The notes under the pieces: model-generated
Seen by the model: the letters and a program-made list of their open reading frames with translations, nothing else
The model's database searches: none
Told to the model about the DNA's origin: nothing
Assembly (NCBI GenBank): GCA_023417785.1
Contig: JAEZEH010000098.1
Coordinates: 26,748-90,747 of the forward strand
Reading direction: 5' to 3'
DNA: 64,000 bases
Source of the DNA: Bacteroidota bacterium
Lineage (GTDB): Bacteria; Bacteroidota; Bacteroidia; Cytophagales; Cyclobacteriaceae
Shown: positions 37,497 to 47,500 of the stretch, in pieces
How the letters are laid out: every line of letters starts with the position of its first letter
Position numbering within the stretch: the first letter of the stretch is position 1
Translations under genes and position numbers: made by a program

Positions 37497-38519
37497 ATGA
37501 ATGAATTTACTACAAAAACGAATGCGGATTTGTATCCCATCACATCACCTAATGGTCGGGTGATCTACATCCCAAATGACTATGATCCCGACGTCGATGT
37601 CTACTCGAATCTGAAAAATGACGAAGACATCCGGAAGTATTACAGAACTAACGGATACGTTATACGCCGTAATGTTATCCCGCCTGAGCTCTGCGATGAA
37701 GTGCATGCGGCTTTTGAGAACGAAATTAAGGCGCATAAGGGATTCATCTATAGACAGGCAAGCGCGAATCCTGAAAAGCACAACCTCACTGCCCATGGTC
37801 ATATGCTGAATGCGGTTATGAATATTCAGGACCTTGAGACATCCCGTTTCGGACGCTTTCAGAAACTTGGCATGGAACTACTCACTCACCGGAATATTCG
37901 CGCAGCTCTCGATATCCTGATGCAGGTTGAACCCGTTCTCGCTCAAACCATGTTCTTCGAAGGAAATCCTGCCACATGGCCGCACCAGGATAAAGATTAC
38001 CTTGATTCCAATAAGCCCGGTGCAATGGTCGCGGCATGGATTGCAGTAGAAGACATCAAACCCGGAGCCGGGCGATTCTATGTATATCCCGGAAGTCACA
38101 ATATCGATATCGAAAAAATCGGCAGCGACGTGAATATCATTCTGGATCGGGAAGCATACAAGAAGCTGGTCGTTGATACGATCAATCAGTACAATTTAAC
38201 TTGTACGGCTCCGGCGATGAAAAAAGGAGATGTGCTTTTCTGGCATGGGAAGACCATCCATGGAAGTCTGCCTACCACCCAACCTGAGTATTCCCGAAGC
38301 TCCTTTACGGCGCACTATATTCCAGACACCAGGTCACTCCTCCAACTCCAGGTGAGACAAAAAAAACTCATACTTAGAGAGGTCAACGGAATGAAAGTAA
38401 ACTTCCCGAAAGATCAGAATCTACTGGTGAACAAAATGGTTTTTCTGGTTGAGACAAAATTCCCGACACTTTTCAGAAAGATAAAACGCGGAGCGATAAA
38501 ACTACACAAGGGAAAATAG
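37497..38519 (+). CDS. PhyH-like (phytanoyl-CoA dioxygenase family) oxygenase
   Basis: The 340-residue protein resembles Fe(II)/2-oxoglutarate-dependent oxygenases of the PhyH superfamily. The N-terminal region has YYRTNGYVIRRNVIP (about 45-59), and HQDKDY (about 165-170) provides His and Asp of the iron-binding triad. GRFYVYPGSHN (about 193-203) and the distal His in FWHGKTIHGS (about 245-254) complete the double-stranded beta-helix pattern. The substrate is unknown. Being beside polysaccharide genes suggests oxidation of a sugar or lipid-linked precursor, but that is inference. The ATG at 37497 is preferred over GTG 37461. Its stop is 1 bp from the convergent export lipoprotein stop. Confidence 0.82.
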   Translation: MNEFTTKTNADLYPITSPNGRVIYIPNDYDPDVDVYSNLKNDEDIRKYYRTNGYVIRRNVIPPELCDEVHAAFENEIKAHKGFIYRQASANPEKHNLTAHGHMLNAVMNIQDLETSRFGRFQKLGMELLTHRNIRAALDILMQVEPVLAQTMFFEGNPATWPHQDKDYLDSNKPGAMVAAWIAVEDIKPGAGRFYVYPGSHNIDIEKIGSDVNIILDREAYKKLVVDTINQYNLTCTAPAMKKGDVLFWHGKTIHGSLPTTQPEYSRSSFTAHYIPDTRSLLQLQVRQKKLILREVNGMKVNFPKDQNLLVNKMVFLVETKFPTLFRKIKRGAIKLHKGK

Positions 38520-38520
38520 A

Positions 38521-39303
38521 TCAAAAAACACGCGTCAGCAGCAGCGTTACTATAGAAATCAGGGATGTGCCGATAGCAACAGCGAACTGGAGATTACTTC
38601 GCTTTATATCGGCCTGGGCGACTCTTGCCTTGTCGGGTTCAATATAGATAATGTCGTTCTGCTGAAGCCAGAAATACGGTGAATTCAGAATTTCTTTGTC
38701 GTTCAGGTTCAGGCGTACCGTTGTACGAACGTTCTCTTTCTCGCGGATCAACAGAACATTTTCGCGTTTCCCGAAAACAGTAAGGTCACCAGCGAGACCC
38801 AACGCCTCCAGAATGTTGACGTTGTCATTGGGAATTATGAACGATGAGGGATTATTTACCTCACCAAGAACGGTCACCTTGAAGTTCAAAAAGCGAATGC
38901 CGACAATGGGCTGCTTTACGTGTTCATTCAGCTTTTCGATCAACAAATTCTTTGCCTCAATTTTGGTCAACCCCGACAGCTTGGTCGAGCCAATGAGGGG
39001 AAAGTCGACGTACCCGTTCTCATCCACGAGGTAGCTCATGGCTGCATCGTCACCGCTATTATTGAACAGCTGATTTGATTCTACGCTAAGACTGGTCACC
39101 GAAATTCCCAGGAGATCGTCTGCCTGAATGATAAGATCGGCTTCCTGCTTTATGGAGGTTGTCTCCACGGTGTTTCCAAGGTTACTCAGATACGTAATAT
39201 TCCTGGTAGGACCACACGCTACGAACAACAAACACAAAAGCGAAAAGGGCACCATCGAAAGGCTTGGTGAGCTTCGCATTCTTGGGCAGTATATTGCTAA
39301 CAT
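38521..39303 (-). CDS. Wza-like outer-membrane polysaccharide export lipoprotein
   Basis: The 260-residue product has a signal peptide with lipobox LLFVAC (about 25-30), so it is lipidated. Residues 50-130 form a Poly_export domain (LIIQADDLLGISVTSL, YLVDENGYVDFPLIG) and residues 138-190 an SLBB domain (VLGEVNNPSSFIIP). A hydrophobic C-terminal helix (about 236-258) would span the outer membrane, as in short OPX proteins. It most likely forms the exit channel for the polysaccharide and works with the BY-kinase at 21590-23962. The start may be ATG 39303 or ATG 39279; the second shortens the N-region. The OPX gene lies apart from the main train, beyond the oppositely oriented arm. Confidence 0.88.
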   Translation of the reverse strand: MLAIYCPRMRSSPSLSMVPFSLLCLLFVACGPTRNITYLSNLGNTVETTSIKQEADLIIQADDLLGISVTSLSVESNQLFNNSGDDAAMSYLVDENGYVDFPLIGSTKLSGLTKIEAKNLLIEKLNEHVKQPIVGIRFLNFKVTVLGEVNNPSSFIIPNDNVNILEALGLAGDLTVFGKRENVLLIREKENVRTTVRLNLNDKEILNSPYFWLQQNDIIYIEPDKARVAQADIKRSNLQFAVAIGTSLISIVTLLLTRVF

Positions 39304-39434
39304 TTTTAGGTTTTGATCTCAGTGATTCTGATTCGACGCCGATCGTACATTCTAATTTAATGAAAGTATTCATATCAGTTGAACCGACGAATAAATAAGG
39401 CCTTGTCGGCATCCGCCAAAAAAGTTATCACGGA

Positions 39435-39698
39435 CTAACGTTGAGGCTCATCGTCACTTTGTCCCCCACCCTTTTCGAGATAATTTCGCTGAAATTCCTG
39501 AATGCGTTTCCATAAATCCTCATAGTCGCGCTCTGAAACTTCATTCAGCTTGAACTTCCATTTATATCGTTCATTTACAACAAACTTATTTCCACATTTA
39601 GGGCAATAGGCCTTCACCGTGTCAGAATCATAAACGTGGATAGTCTGAAACGCATGCGAACAAAAGAATGCCTTAAGTGATGCGAAAAAACTCTTCAT
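39435..39698 (-). CDS. Small zinc-ribbon-like protein
   Basis: This 87-residue protein begins MKSFFASLKAFFCSHAF. It contains Cys-x-His in FCSH and Cys-x2-Cys in CPKCG (about 31-35), which could bind zinc in a small treble-clef or ribbon. The pattern C-x-H followed by CxxCG recalls the short DUF1660-like proteins, but this is weak. ATG 39698 is chosen; ATG 39764 and GTG 39773 would add poorly conserved residues. It lies 131 bp before the export lipoprotein, same strand. The C-terminus is charged. No function is proposed. Confidence 0.5.
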   Translation of the reverse strand: MKSFFASLKAFFCSHAFQTIHVYDSDTVKAYCPKCGNKFVVNERYKWKFKLNEVSERDYEDLWKRIQEFQRNYLEKGGGQSDDEPQR

Positions 39699-40101
39699 TA
39701 GTTCCTGAATTTCATTTAGGAATTCAGTAAGAAAAATAAGCCTATTAAAAAGACATGCTTTCATATCCCGCACTAAAAAGTAACCTGATGTGTCCGATCA
39801 GCGCTCCGAATGAATGTGGGTCTATATTCTCAAAAGGATCAAAACCTGTGAATAATACGATTTTTTCGCATTTATTCTATCGCCGGAGTGAACTTTTCCT
39901 TCCCTAATGCCGCCAGCCGGGTTAGAACGCGAATAATGACGACGACTTGAATTGTCGCAAAGTTGTGCTTTTACATTTCATGAACCAGGGTGCATGTCCT
40001 GTCCATTCCACGTGGTTTGAAGCACCGGAGTAATACCGTAGAAGTGGCACCAATAAGCGAATTAACTCACGCTCCCCTTTTCCTAAATGATATGAAAAGG
40101 A
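39699..40101. other. Gap before the alpha-glucan operon end
   Basis: About 400 bp separates the zinc-ribbon-like gene from the 3' end of the GH57 gene. No gene or RNA was recognised. The inverted repeat AAATGAT-N9-ATCATTT (40085-40107), overlapping CCTTTTC/GAAAAGG arms, touches the GH57 stop, but it lacks a T-run on the minus strand. A promoter for the zinc-ribbon-like gene should be here. Confidence 0.4.
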
Positions 40102-42498
40102 TCATTTCACCTTAACGCTAAGGTTATCACCAAGGGTAGTGAACTGCTCCATCCATTCAGGAGATCTCCTCAGCTGGCCGCGGCTTTCGACAGATATTTC
40201 AAAGTACAGGTTCTGACTTTTTGAAAGGTTCGGACGGATGTTGAATTTACGAAGCAGCGGAAACAAACGGTTCAGTCGTTCAACACGTTTGGGGTTGTCG
40301 CCTTCAGAAGCGATACGTTTCAATTCGCGAAAGATGCTTTCCCCGGCCAGGCGTTCCACTTTGTCGGTGTCTTCGATGGGAAGTTCCCACTTTACCAACT
40401 CGGCCATTATGCGTTCCATCAGGCGGATGTTGATTTTATCCGGATGGAAACACCGGATCAGGTCGGAATTTAGGATATACTCGAATGTAGTTCGATAAGC
40501 GTTTGGGATAGGGATATCGTTATTGCTCAACGCATTCACGAGCGGATAATCCCGGTTATAGATACGTCGGAGCGATTCTTCGAGGTCACGCATGCTGTTT
40601 TCCGTGATAAGGTTGAATACCTTTCGTTTCTCATCCTGGAACAGTTGCCAGATCGTGTACTTGTCAGGACCGAAGTACGTTTGCATTAACCCTATGACAT
40701 CGCCCAGACGTCCCTCCTCAAAGGCGGTCACGGTGCGGGCCTGCATACTTGCAAACACTTCCGAATCCATATCGATGCTGATGTTACCGATCAGGTTGTG
40801 CTGGCCCATGTAAATGACGGCAAACGCAAATCGCTTTTCGGATCTCGTAACGTTGGACCTGACCTTCGTAACACCCAGCACAAGTTTCTGCTGTCCTGCC
40901 TCTTTCTTGATGAAAAGCTCGTTGTGGGTGGTATAATTGAATACGGGAAATGATTCCGGATCCTCTTCGAAGAGCGACGCGACTGCGTAGTGCATACCCA
41001 CCCTTTGAAGGTTGGTCTTCGAAGGCAAAACGAATTTCTGATAGATCAGCGCGCCATTCTGCAAGGCGGGCACATTACTCGGGGCCGTTTCAAGTCTTTC
41101 GAGAAATTCCCGCTCAAGATTTACACGCGCGATCTGAGAAACCAGCTGCATTGCACGACACGCATATTGCATGATCTGCGTGGTTTCGATGCCCGATATT
41201 TCATCAAAGAACCAGCCGCAACTCGTATACATCAGCATCGCGTTACGCTGTACTTCCATCAGGCGAAGCACCTGATTTTGTTCAACCTGTGCCTTACAAT
41301 GATCGCGGAGGAATTTGCGTATAGTGTCGTCGTTACGTCTCAGGATCACGTTGATGTAGTCCTCGCGTGCTTCCCAGGGATCTTTGATCACCGCGCTACA
41401 TGCATTTTCAAAGATCGTTATCAACTCGTCGCGAAGCCAGTCGAGTGTCTCACGCAGTGGCGCTCTCCACTGTTGGTTCCACATAGGTTTGCCACCGGAA
41501 TGACAGCCGCAATCATTTCGCCAGCGCTCAACGCCGTGAACACAACTCCATGAACTGTTTTCGTGAATTTCCGCTTCATAGGTCGGCGAAAATTTTGTAA
41601 GGAACTCGGCATAGTTAGTGAGGTGGCAACGGGGGTCACGGTGGATATAATCCAGACAATACGCAAGCGCCATGTCCCCGTGTTTGTGATGATGACCGTA
41701 CGTTTCACCATCAGTAGCTATATGGACCAGCTGTGGTTCATCAGAATGATCATCAAAGCTGTCTAGTAATCGATGGGCGAATTTCTTTCCGTCGTTCAGA
41801 AGTCCGTTGAATGCTACGGCCTGCGCGATATCCCCGTCGTAAAAGAAGAGCACTATAGTCCGGCCGGAAGGCAGGTTGCAAAGGTATGGTCTGCGCGTGT
41901 CAAGCGTACCCGTATTCACATTGGTCCACTCTTCCTTGCCGATTTTCCGAATCGCTTTTGCCTGACGGGGGGCGAGAACCGTAAACCGGATCTCATGTTT
42001 GGCAAGTAATTCAAGTGACTCGACGTCAACAGCAGTTTCTGCCAGCCACATGCCCTCAGGCTTTCGGCTGAACCGGTGTTCAAAGTCGCGGATTCCCCAT
42101 ACAATCTGAGTTTCCTTATCGCGCGAGTTCGACAGTGGCAGGATCATGTGGTTATACACCTGAGCCATTGCAGAACCGTGACCATTGAAGAGTCGCTGAC
42201 TCTCCCTATCAGCCTGAAGTATCTCGAAATACGTTTCGCGGTCATTCGCTTCCATCCATGACAAAAGCGTAGGACCAAAGTTAAAGCTGATCTTGGCGTA
42301 ATTGTTTATGATGTTGGTGATAACCCCTTTTTCATCGAGGATACGGGAAGCAGTGTTAGGGCCATAACATTCAGCCGAAATGCGTTCGTTCCAATCGTGA
42401 TAAGGGTGTGCAGAATCCTGCACTTCGATTTGTTCAAGCCAGGCATTCTCACGGGGTGGCTGATAAAAATGCCCGTGAATGCAAATATATTTTTCCAA
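40102..42498 (-). CDS. GH57-family glycoside hydrolase with DUF3536 domain
   Basis: The 798-residue protein starts with YICIHGHFYQPPRENAWLE, the HxHFYQPPREN opening typical of the DUF3536/GH57 family. The N-terminal barrel has FNFGPTLLSWME (about 72-83), EGMWLAETAVD (about 148-158) and ATDGETYGHHHKHGDMAL (about 256-273), then a long C-terminal DUF3536 domain to about 780. GH57 enzymes act on alpha-glucans; this subfamily is found beside glycogen genes and is probably a cytoplasmic debranching or amylase-like enzyme. The start is TTG at 42498: an in-frame stop lies three codons upstream and no ATG precedes the conserved motif. It is the last gene of the operon, 65 bp after glgB. Confidence 0.83.
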   Translation of the reverse strand: MEKYICIHGHFYQPPRENAWLEQIEVQDSAHPYHDWNERISAECYGPNTASRILDEKGVITNIINNYAKISFNFGPTLLSWMEANDRETYFEILQADRESQRLFNGHGSAMAQVYNHMILPLSNSRDKETQIVWGIRDFEHRFSRKPEGMWLAETAVDVESLELLAKHEIRFTVLAPRQAKAIRKIGKEEWTNVNTGTLDTRRPYLCNLPSGRTIVLFFYDGDIAQAVAFNGLLNDGKKFAHRLLDSFDDHSDEPQLVHIATDGETYGHHHKHGDMALAYCLDYIHRDPRCHLTNYAEFLTKFSPTYEAEIHENSSWSCVHGVERWRNDCGCHSGGKPMWNQQWRAPLRETLDWLRDELITIFENACSAVIKDPWEAREDYINVILRRNDDTIRKFLRDHCKAQVEQNQVLRLMEVQRNAMLMYTSCGWFFDEISGIETTQIMQYACRAMQLVSQIARVNLEREFLERLETAPSNVPALQNGALIYQKFVLPSKTNLQRVGMHYAVASLFEEDPESFPVFNYTTHNELFIKKEAGQQKLVLGVTKVRSNVTRSEKRFAFAVIYMGQHNLIGNISIDMDSEVFASMQARTVTAFEEGRLGDVIGLMQTYFGPDKYTIWQLFQDEKRKVFNLITENSMRDLEESLRRIYNRDYPLVNALSNNDIPIPNAYRTTFEYILNSDLIRCFHPDKINIRLMERIMAELVKWELPIEDTDKVERLAGESIFRELKRIASEGDNPKRVERLNRLFPLLRKFNIRPNLSKSQNLYFEISVESRGQLRRSPEWMEQFTTLGDNLSVKVK

Positions 42499-42563
42499 TG
42501 GAAATCAGTTTCAAAGGTCAGGTTAGACAGCGGCTCAATAAAGGCCTTCCGGCCAACCCGACG

Positions 42564-44525
42564 TCAGGTACTTAATTCTTTTAAATCAAATTCGTTCACT
42601 TCCCTGTCAAGTTTGAGCACAACCATGCCAAGGGGGGGTAAAGTTAATGAAATTGAATAATCCCGCTGATGGTATTTTACAGGAGACGTGGTCAATAACC
42701 CATTGTTTCTTACACCACTGCCTTGATAGACGGGTTCGTCGGAATTAAAGAATTCTTTCCAGTATCCGCGATATGGGACCCCGACGCGGTAATGCTGGCG
42801 GACGGCTGGAGTGAAATTACAAACGACAATAAGAAAGTCCTCTTTTTTATCGCCGTGGCGTTGGAAGGCGATTACGGAGTTCTCGCGGTCGCCATAATCA
42901 ATCCATTGAAAACCCCGGTGTTCGAATGAATAACAATACAGCGCCGGTTCACTTTTATAAAGCTGGTTAAGGTCTTTAACCAGGCGCTGAACGCCCTGAT
43001 GGAACGGATACTGCAGCAGGTGCCAGTCAAGGCTGCGGTCGTGGTTCCATTCAGCCGATTGCCCGAACTCTCCTCCCATAAAAATGAGCTTCGTACCGGG
43101 ATGCATAAACATATACGAAAACAGGAGACGAAGATTTGCGAACTTCTGCCATTGGTCACCAGGCATTTTGCCGAGGAGCGATCCTTTTCCATGAACCACT
43201 TCATCATGCGATAACGGCAACATAAAGTTTTCCGTGAACGCATACATGATGCTAAAGCTGATCGCATTCTGATGGTACTTACGGTGAATCGGGTCCAGCT
43301 GAAAATAATGCAAGGTATCGTGCATCCATCCCATCATCCACTTCTGGCCGAATCCGAGGCCGCCGAGATACGTCGGCCGAGAAACCCCGCTCCACGAAGT
43401 AGACTCTTCTGCTATGGTAATCGTGTCGGGAAACTGATTATACACCGTTTCATTCATTTCTTTTAAAAATGAAATGGCTTCAAGGTTTTCGTTGCCGCCA
43501 TGTTCATTTGGAATCCATTCGCCGTCTTTTCTCGAATAGTCAAGGTAGAGCATTGACGCGACGGCGTCGACACGCAAGCCGTCAATGTGGAACTGATCAA
43601 GCCAGAAGAGCGCGTTGCTGACCAGAAACGATCTGACTTCATTTCGGCCATAGTTGAATATATAGCTCTTCCAATCCGGGTGAAAGCCTTTGCGCGGGTC
43701 GGCATGCTCGTAGAGATGCGTCCCGTCGAACCGGAATAAGCCATGGATATCGCCAGGGAAATGAGAGGGAACCCAATCCATGATGACTCCTATTCCCGCG
43801 CGATGGAAACAATCAACGAGGTACTTAAAATCCTCAGGCGAACCATATCGGCTGGTCGGCGCGAAGTATCCGGTCAATTGGTAACCCCACGATCCGTAGA
43901 ACGGATGCTCCATGATCGGCAGGAACTCAACATGGGTGAATCCCATATCTTTTACGTACTCCACCAGTTCATTGGCGGCCTCAGGATACGTGAGTGATTC
44001 GTTGCCCTCTTTCCGACGCCATGAGCCAAGATGCACTTCGTAAACAGAGTAGGGCTGCGCCTTGCCTCCCCGCTTCCTGCGATTCTCTAACCACTCCTGG
44101 TCTTTCCAATCATAATGGGACTTCCATACAATAGAAGCCGTTTTTGGCGGCGTCTCAGCGTAAAAAGCAAACGGGTCGGCCTTTTCGGCATATTCGCCGG
44201 TGTTGGAATGAACAGCATACTTATATGCTTCACCGTGGCTAACCCCCGGAAAAAAACCTTCCCAGATGCCGGAACCATCCCACCTTGGATGCAGGTGGTT
44301 CTGCCCTGCTTGCCAGTTGTTGAAGTAGCCAATGACGGAAATCGAAGTCGCGTTTGGCGCCCAGACGGCGAAATAGGTGCCTTCTGTATCGCCGAAACTA
44401 ACCGGGTGCGCACCAAGCTTTTCGTATAACCTGAAGTGTTTTCCGCTTTTGAAAAGATGGATATCGTATTCAGTGATTAAAGAATTATTCTCCACGGCAG
44501 TTATTTCTGAGGTCTTTTTGGTCAT
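42564..44525 (-). CDS. glgB: 1,4-alpha-glucan branching enzyme
   Basis: The 653-residue enzyme cuts alpha-1,4 chains and rejoins them as alpha-1,6 branches in the cytoplasm. It has an N-terminal CBM48-like domain (about 30-130, AVWAPNATSISVIGYFNNW), followed by the GH13 barrel with WGYQLTGYFAP, DWVPSHFPGD (region I), HIDGLRVDAVASMLY with the nucleophile Asp (about 312-326), ITIAEEST with the acid Glu, and LPLSHDEVVHGKGSLL (region IV). All key residues are present. The C-terminal beta domain ends with the typical ISLTLPPLGMVVLKL. It starts at ATG 44525, 22 bp after treS-mak. It branches the polymer made by GlgE. Confidence 0.97.
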   Translation of the reverse strand: MTKKTSEITAVENNSLITEYDIHLFKSGKHFRLYEKLGAHPVSFGDTEGTYFAVWAPNATSISVIGYFNNWQAGQNHLHPRWDGSGIWEGFFPGVSHGEAYKYAVHSNTGEYAEKADPFAFYAETPPKTASIVWKSHYDWKDQEWLENRRKRGGKAQPYSVYEVHLGSWRRKEGNESLTYPEAANELVEYVKDMGFTHVEFLPIMEHPFYGSWGYQLTGYFAPTSRYGSPEDFKYLVDCFHRAGIGVIMDWVPSHFPGDIHGLFRFDGTHLYEHADPRKGFHPDWKSYIFNYGRNEVRSFLVSNALFWLDQFHIDGLRVDAVASMLYLDYSRKDGEWIPNEHGGNENLEAISFLKEMNETVYNQFPDTITIAEESTSWSGVSRPTYLGGLGFGQKWMMGWMHDTLHYFQLDPIHRKYHQNAISFSIMYAFTENFMLPLSHDEVVHGKGSLLGKMPGDQWQKFANLRLLFSYMFMHPGTKLIFMGGEFGQSAEWNHDRSLDWHLLQYPFHQGVQRLVKDLNQLYKSEPALYCYSFEHRGFQWIDYGDRENSVIAFQRHGDKKEDFLIVVCNFTPAVRQHYRVGVPYRGYWKEFFNSDEPVYQGSGVRNNGLLTTSPVKYHQRDYSISLTLPPLGMVVLKLDREVNEFDLKELST

Positions 44526-44547
44526 AGCAATTTTGTTTAGGGCTGCG

Positions 44548-47500
44548 TTAGCCGGTACTTCGGTTCTTCCTTCCCTCCTTTTCCTCCTCGAATCGGTTTA
44601 CCAGATATTCAATTCCCCTGAGGGGGATGATTGTCCAATCCGGCCGGGCATTAAGTTCATAGCCGAGCTCGTAAATCGCCTTTTCCAAAAGAAAAGTACG
44701 GATTAATACATTTTGTTCATACGATAATTTCGTGCCCATGCCCATGCGTTCCATGTACGCGCCCAGGTAGAAACGGCTAACATAATGTTGCCATTGATCT
44801 GCCCAGGCCTCAAGCAGCTCCATATCGCGGTCGCGATAGTTTTCATTGAGTAAAATTTTCCCAAATGCCGCATAATGAATTGAGCGCATCATGCCGGCAA
44901 CATCTTTAAGGGGATTCTTTTTGAGGCGCCGTTCACTGAAAGAAAAACCAGGCTCACCTTCGAAGTCGATAATAACGAAATCGCTACCTGTGAATAATAC
45001 CTGACCGAGATGATAATCGCCGTGGATGCGTGTCTTCGCCGCATCAATTTTAATCTTGTACACTTCGCTGAATGCACCGAGGATTTTGTCCTCTGACGCA
45101 AGGACGTTTTTCGCCGTTGGCTGCAGGTTTGCCGGAAGCTTGCTTATTGTAGATTCCAGTAAGGCGAAACGATCGCGGACCATTTTCCGAAGCGACGAGT
45201 AGAGCGACCGTTGATAATTAGCCGTGAAATTTTCGGGCGCAAAGGCCGGATCGGATGTGCCTGACGCCAGGGCTATATGCATTTCAGCAGTACGTTGACC
45301 AAGCCGTGAAATTCTTTCGTAAAACCCCTTGCCTATAAATTCCTGAATTTCGGGGGGAACTTCTTCGAATCGAATCGCTGGTTTGTTGATCAGCCGGGGC
45401 AACTTTATTCCCTTTCCTTTCGCCATTACCCTTTCATAAAACCGGCCGACCGAATCGACTGTCATTACCCAGGCATCGCCCTGGTTCTCCACTTTTTCCT
45501 GCAGCAATCCGAACACAATAGTTTTGCCCTCCTGGTCGCGATACACTACTGAACCCGCGTATTTTGGCGAGTTGGAAAACGAAGTTTGTTCAGAGAGGAA
45601 CCGAACAATTTCCAGATCGGGATTTATTTCCTTTTCAATCTTGCGGTAAAACTTAAAAAAATAACGGTCATTGTAAATAATGGCTGTGTTACTCTGATCG
45701 GCCTTGAGGATTTTGGAATCTACTGTTTTCGTTGCACTGAGTTTCGAGAATACACTAGCATTGAATTCCAATACGCCCCCGTCATCATCGCGCAGGCGGG
45801 TTTCCTTCTCCATACTCACGAAAAGAAAATCCCGAAACACTTTATCGTAGCTGCTATCCATAATAAAACCTACACGCCCCTGAATCTCGGCGCGGCACAC
45901 CACGCTCTGAACGGTGTACTCTACGCGCTCAAGAATACTGTCGGAAGGCGCAAAGGTCAGCGGAAGAAAATACAGTTCCGGAAGGCGCTGAACATAATGA
46001 ACCTCAGCAATACAAAGAAAATGAGACTCGCCCTCAACTTTGAGAGGAATAACTTTGTGAAGCGTGATCTTGCTGATGGCTTTTGCTTTACCTCCGAACC
46101 ACCTGCACTTTTTCATGAACGGTGGCAGAATCTTACGTTCAATAGCCCGTACTTCATTGTAGTTGAAAAGCAGGCGCTCCCATGAAATGTCGGTCTTCAA
46201 AAGCGGTAGCTCTCCGCTGGCTTCTGCCTTTGAACGCTTTTCCGCTTTGTCGACCTGAAGCCAGAAATAACCATATGGCCCAACGGTTACGGAGTACTCT
46301 CCATTACCAACATTCATAAATCGATTCTGACTGAAGACCTCCGTTACGTCAGCGTCTTTGTATGCTGAAAGGTCGAGAACCGTTGCCTGTGAAAACTGTG
46401 ACAGGTTTGCAACTACAATGATTTGCTGCTTTTCGTAGACGCGGGCAAATGCCAGGACTTTTGCATTTGATCCCTCGATAAAAATCATTTCACCGCGGCC
46501 GAAGATATTCAGACGTTTGCGCATAGCGATCACGTTCTTCATCCACCAAAGCAACGACGAAGGGTTTTCCTCCTGAGTTTGTACATTGACAGATTCATAG
46601 CGGAATACCGGATCCGTAATAACCGGTAAGTATAATCGCTGGGGGTTCGCGGTTGAAAACCCGGCGTTCAGATTCATGTTCCATTGCATCGGGGTTCGTA
46701 CCCCGAAGCGGTCACCGAGATAAATATTGTCGCCCATTCCGATTTCGTCGCCGTAGTAGATCACCGGCGTGCCAGGCAGTGAAAACAAAATCGTGTTCAG
46801 CAATTCAATCTTACGACGATCATTATTCAGCAAAGTCGCCAACCTCCGGCGTATCCCAGAATTCACCTTAGTTTGCGAATCTGATGCGTACGCTTTCAAC
46901 AGATAATCCTTTTCTTCTTCGGTCACCATTTCAAGGCCGAGCTCATCATGATTTCGCAAAAACAGCGCCCATTGACTATTCAGCGGTGTCGCTGGTGTCT
47001 GGTCCATGATGTCAATAATCGGATAAGTATCCTCTGTCCGGAGCGCGAGGAATATCCGGGGCATCAACGGAAAATGAAAGTTCATGTGGCATTCGTTGCC
47101 TTCGCCGAAATAAGTCGATGCATCCTCGGGCCAGAGGTTCGCTTCCGCGATCAGAATTCTTTCCTTATAATGTTTATCGATGTGGCTTCGAAGCCGTTTC
47201 AAAAACTGGTGTGTTTGCGGCAGGTTTTCGCAACTCGTGCCTTCTTCCTCGAACAGAAAGGGCACCGATGACAACCTGAATCCATCAACTCCGATCTTCA
47301 TCCAGAAATCCACAATCTTGATCATCTCGAGCTGGACTTCGGCATTTTCGTAATTCAGTTCAGGCTGATGCCGGTAGAACCGGTGCCAGTAGTATGCCTT
47401 GGCCTCCGGATCCCAGGTCCAGTTGCTGGTTTCGGCGTCGGTGAAGATTATCCGTGCATCCTTGTATTTGTCGGGGCTGTCGTTCCACACATAGTAATCG

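Noticed and set aside
40077..40107. Inverted repeats at the 3' end of the GH57 gene as a terminator
   Set aside because: Two alternative stems exist, but no T-run follows on the minus strand, so the intrinsic terminator model does not fit.
45586..46185. 199-residue ORF on the plus strand
   Set aside because: It is antisense to the linker and kinase region of the TreS-maltokinase fusion, and no motif was seen.
47260..47280. Ser207 as a sequencing error
   Set aside because: Changing an Asp-Ala pair into Ser-Ser needs several base changes, and the domain has other independent active-site changes. An error is not excluded but is unlikely.
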